Part shown: positions 37,380-39,298 of the stretch, in pieces | Position numbering within the stretch: position 1 is the stretch's first letter | Layout: every line of letters begins with the position of its first letter | Source of the DNA: JAGLWP01 sp964444095 | GTDB lineage: Archaea; Nanobdellota; Nanobdellia; Pacearchaeales; GW2011-AR1 | Direction of reading: 5' to 3' | Length of the DNA: 39,298 nt | Assembly (NCBI GenBank): GCA_964444095.1 | Contig: CAYUEW010000002.1 | Coordinates: forward strand, 1-39,298 | The notes under the pieces: model-generated | Told to the model about the DNA's origin: nothing | Seen by the model: the letters and a program-made list of their open reading frames with translations, nothing else | Databases searched by the model: none | Position numbers and translations under genes: made by a program

Positions 37380-38510
37380 TTAAAAGCTAAGTAATTGAAT
37401 TTTCGTATCAGTTGTAGCGAAATTCTTCGCCACAAGAACCTGACATTCTGCTTCTTCTGCAGCCTGAATAGTTGAACTTGTTACTGTTCCATCAATTATA
37501 ATTAATGGATATTTCACATTGCTTCTTTTCAAGGTGCCGTTCAAACTCTTAGCAGAAACGCTTTTCGCTTCATTCAAAGATTCGTCTAAAAGAATTGCTT
37601 TTCCTGTTCCCTCATTCTTCACAAACAATCCCTTAACTTTCTCTTTGTCTTCATCACTTAATGCAAACCCGCTAGCTTCTGTTTTCTGGGGTTGTTTCTT
37701 CCCCAAAAAAACATGCAAAGGAACTTTCTTTCGCAATGCCATCAAGATTTCTTTTCCCATGAGTTCTTCAACTTCTTTTCCATCTGGGGCTGTTGCAACG
37801 TAAGCAACTGTAGCATTGTCAATAACATTTTGCGCAATCAATTTTCCACCCCTGTCTCCATCTGTGAACAAAGTAATTTCTTTTTCCTTACTTAATTCTC
37901 CGATTTCATCAGGCAGTTTGGTTCCGTTCATCGCAATAACATTGCTAACACCGTTCTTGATAAGATTCAAAACATCTGCTCTTCCTTCAACAACAATAAT
38001 TTCTTTTCCAGACAAGTCTCCGCAAGTAAGTTTGTTTTTTCCATACTCGCCAACTCCTGCCATTCTTGTTGAACCCTTAATCTCATTAGAGATTTCTCTC
38101 GAGCTTGTTGAACCCTGAATTTCTAGCATTAACTTTTTAGCTCTTTCAATGATGTAATCTCGCTTATTTCCACGAACATCCTCAATTCTTTCAACTTCGA
38201 TTTGAGAATCACAAGGACCAATTCTTTCAATTGTTTCTATAGCAGCACCAATCAAAGTTGTCTCTGACTGATCCAATGCAGTTGGGATTTGAATTTCACC
38301 AGTAGTTCGTTTGTTTTCCCTATGGATGTCAACTTCGATTCTACCAATTTTCCCTTCTTTCTGCAAATCCCTCATTTCGAGGTCTGCGCCAAGCAATCCT
38401 TCTGTTTGTCCGAAAAGAGCTCCGATTACGTCAGGCTTTTCTAAAGCGCCTTCAGCTGTAAAAGTTGCATGTATCATGTATTTTATTGATACTGGACTTA
38501 TTTTTGCCAT
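37380..38510 (-). CDS. dnaG: Archaeal DnaG-like primase/exosome subunit
   Basis: The 376-aa product has the archaeal DnaG N-terminus (MAKISPVSIKYMIHATFTAE, EKPDVIGALFGQTEGLLGADLEMRDLQKEGKIGRIEV), a TOPRIM domain (about 165-265; EIIVVEGRADVLNL with the catalytic Glu, AMNGTKLPDEI, ITLFTDGDRGGKLI with the DxD pair) and a C-terminal domain. In archaea DnaG associates with the RNA exosome and can make short primers. A CGGAG sequence 6-11 nt upstream of the ATG could act as a ribosome site. Downstream of aEF-1A on the same strand with a 174-bp gap. Confidence 0.95.
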   Translation of the reverse strand: MAKISPVSIKYMIHATFTAEGALEKPDVIGALFGQTEGLLGADLEMRDLQKEGKIGRIEVDIHRENKRTTGEIQIPTALDQSETTLIGAAIETIERIGPCDSQIEVERIEDVRGNKRDYIIERAKKLMLEIQGSTSSREISNEIKGSTRMAGVGEYGKNKLTCGDLSGKEIIVVEGRADVLNLIKNGVSNVIAMNGTKLPDEIGELSKEKEITLFTDGDRGGKLIAQNVIDNATVAYVATAPDGKEVEELMGKEILMALRKKVPLHVFLGKKQPQKTEASGFALSDEDKEKVKGLFVKNEGTGKAILLDESLNEAKSVSAKSLNGTLKRSNVKYPLIIIDGTVTSSTIQAAEEAECQVLVAKNFATTDTKIQLLSF

Positions 38511-38684
38511 TTTTTTCTCCGATTTAATTAATAAAATCTTTCGATTTCATATAGAAAAATATTCAAACCTATCTCTTACTAATTCTAAATCAATAATGAA
38601 TGTGAATGTAATTAATTTAATAATCTGATACCTTTCTAGTAATAATTCGTGCAGAAAAGAGTTTTTAAAGTTTTGGGAGCAGAA

Positions 38685-39298
38685 TTACTTAGACTTAACA
38701 ATTTCAGTACACATTCCAGCAGCAACAGTAGCACCTGCGTCTCTTACTGCGAATCTTGACATGAACGGATTGTCCTTTTGTGTTTCTAAACATAAATTTC
38801 CTTGAGGCCTAATTCTAACTTTTGCTGTGTCCCCGTTCTTCAAAAAGTCTGGGTTTTCCTTAATTGTTTCTCCAGTTCTTGGGTCTATTTGAGCAACTAA
38901 CTCAACAAATTGGCAAGGCACTTGAGCAGTATGTACGTGGAATACTGGAGTGTAGCCTTTTGCTAAAACAGTAGGATGATTAATTACAGTAATTGTAGCA
39001 AGGAATTCTTCAACAACAGGAATTGGGTTTGCAGATTCACAGATAACATCTCCTCTTGCAATATCTTTCTTTCCAACACCTCGCACATTGATTCCAACAT
39101 TATCTCCGGCTTCTGCTTCTGGAAGTGTTTCGTGGTGCATTTCAATTGTCTTAACTTCTCCTTCAATTCCAACACCAGTTCTTCCTGGAAGCACTTTAAC
39201 TTTTTGTCCAATCTTCATAATTCCTGTTTCAACTTTTCCAACAGGAACAGTTCCAATACCTGTAATTTCATAAACATCTTGAACAGGCATTCTCATTG
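38685..39298 (-). CDS. tuf: Translation elongation factor aEF-1A, C-terminal half (start outside window)
   Basis: aEF-1A carries aminoacyl-tRNA to the ribosome. The frame runs off the right edge, so the GTPase domain is missing and only domains 2 and 3 are seen (about 204 codons). Domain 2: MRMPVQDVYEITGIGTVPVG, KVETGIMKIGQKVKVLPGRT and EMHHETLPEAEAGDNVGINV. Domain 3: HPTVLAKGYTPVFHVHTAQV, FLKNGDTAKVRIRPQGNLCL and FAVRDAGATVAAGMC. Everything agrees with archaeal EF-1A. The 174-bp gap to dnaG (38511-38684) is AT-rich with no ORF and no clear structure. Confidence 0.96.
   Translation of the reverse strand, partial: MRMPVQDVYEITGIGTVPVGKVETGIMKIGQKVKVLPGRTGVGIEGEVKTIEMHHETLPEAEAGDNVGINVRGVGKKDIARGDVICESANPIPVVEEFLATITVINHPTVLAKGYTPVFHVHTAQVPCQFVELVAQIDPRTGETIKENPDFLKNGDTAKVRIRPQGNLCLETQKDNPFMSRFAVRDAGATVAAGMCTEIVKSK

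Overview
The window is AT-rich, densely coded archaeal DNA. Archaeal markers include archaeal-type DnaG, aEF-1A, a diphthine synthase, DtdA-type D-aminoacyl-tRNA deacylase, RtcB with archease, a TrmB regulator, class III (archaeal) prepilin-like proteins, an SRP RNA with paired ends (helix 1), and TATA boxes about 25 nt upstream of start codons. Gene content, short proteins and the many small orphan genes suggest a DPANN lineage of the Pacearchaeota/Woesearchaeota kind. That placement is inference.

Layout. 1-2380 (minus): two pilin-like proteins, archease and the tRNA ligase RtcB (cut by the left edge). 2460-3581 (plus): TrpRS. 3594-10710 (minus): a compact type IV pilus operon of five pilin-like genes, a secretion ATPase, a 54-aa protein and two TadC-type membrane platform proteins. 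10757-11014 (minus): SRP RNA. 11045-15356 (minus): secreted or anchored surface proteins (Cys-rich, Ser-rich, PKD-containing) and a putative lipoprotein. 15407-17161: a nuclease/lamin-tail protein and a divergent PRPP synthetase sharing one palindromic TATA box. 17162-18319: hairpin-rich spacer, tRNA-Leu, a small protein, tRNA-Thr and an FTR-like Fe-S protein. 18364-24732: ArgRS, a basic-tailed protein, a small membrane protein, a TrmB regulator and IleRS. 24931-29574: small genes, diphthine synthase, a degenerate HD-domain protein, DtdA, a patatin and a decayed DEDDh exonuclease. 29645-31092: tRNA-Ser, initiator tRNA, RNase HII and an orphan. 31199-34057: an SMC-type ATPase. 34054-37307: orphans and a surface protein. 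37380-39298: DnaG and the C-terminal half of aEF-1A.

Working together. Translation dominates (three aminoacyl-tRNA synthetases, four tRNAs, SRP RNA, EF-1A, DtdA, diphthamide synthesis, tRNA splicing ligation). The second theme is the cell surface: pilus assembly and Cys-rich or repeat-rich exported proteins. The third is genome maintenance (SMC, RNase HII, DnaG).

Most interesting signals. (1) The SMC protein has true SMC heads but, in place of a hinge, a Rad50-like CPLC zinc hook at its exact midpoint. (2) Several loci (tRNA-Thr, tRNA-Ser on both sides, tRNA-Leu, and the 3' end of the TrmB gene) carry an adjacent partial copy of their own end. Three of these have 18-23 bp repeats bracketing unique inserts of 44-46 nt, like one-spacer arrays anchored on gene ends. 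(3) Two divergent promoters appear to be built on one palindromic TATA box equidistant from both starts. No search could be run; all family calls come from motifs read by eye.
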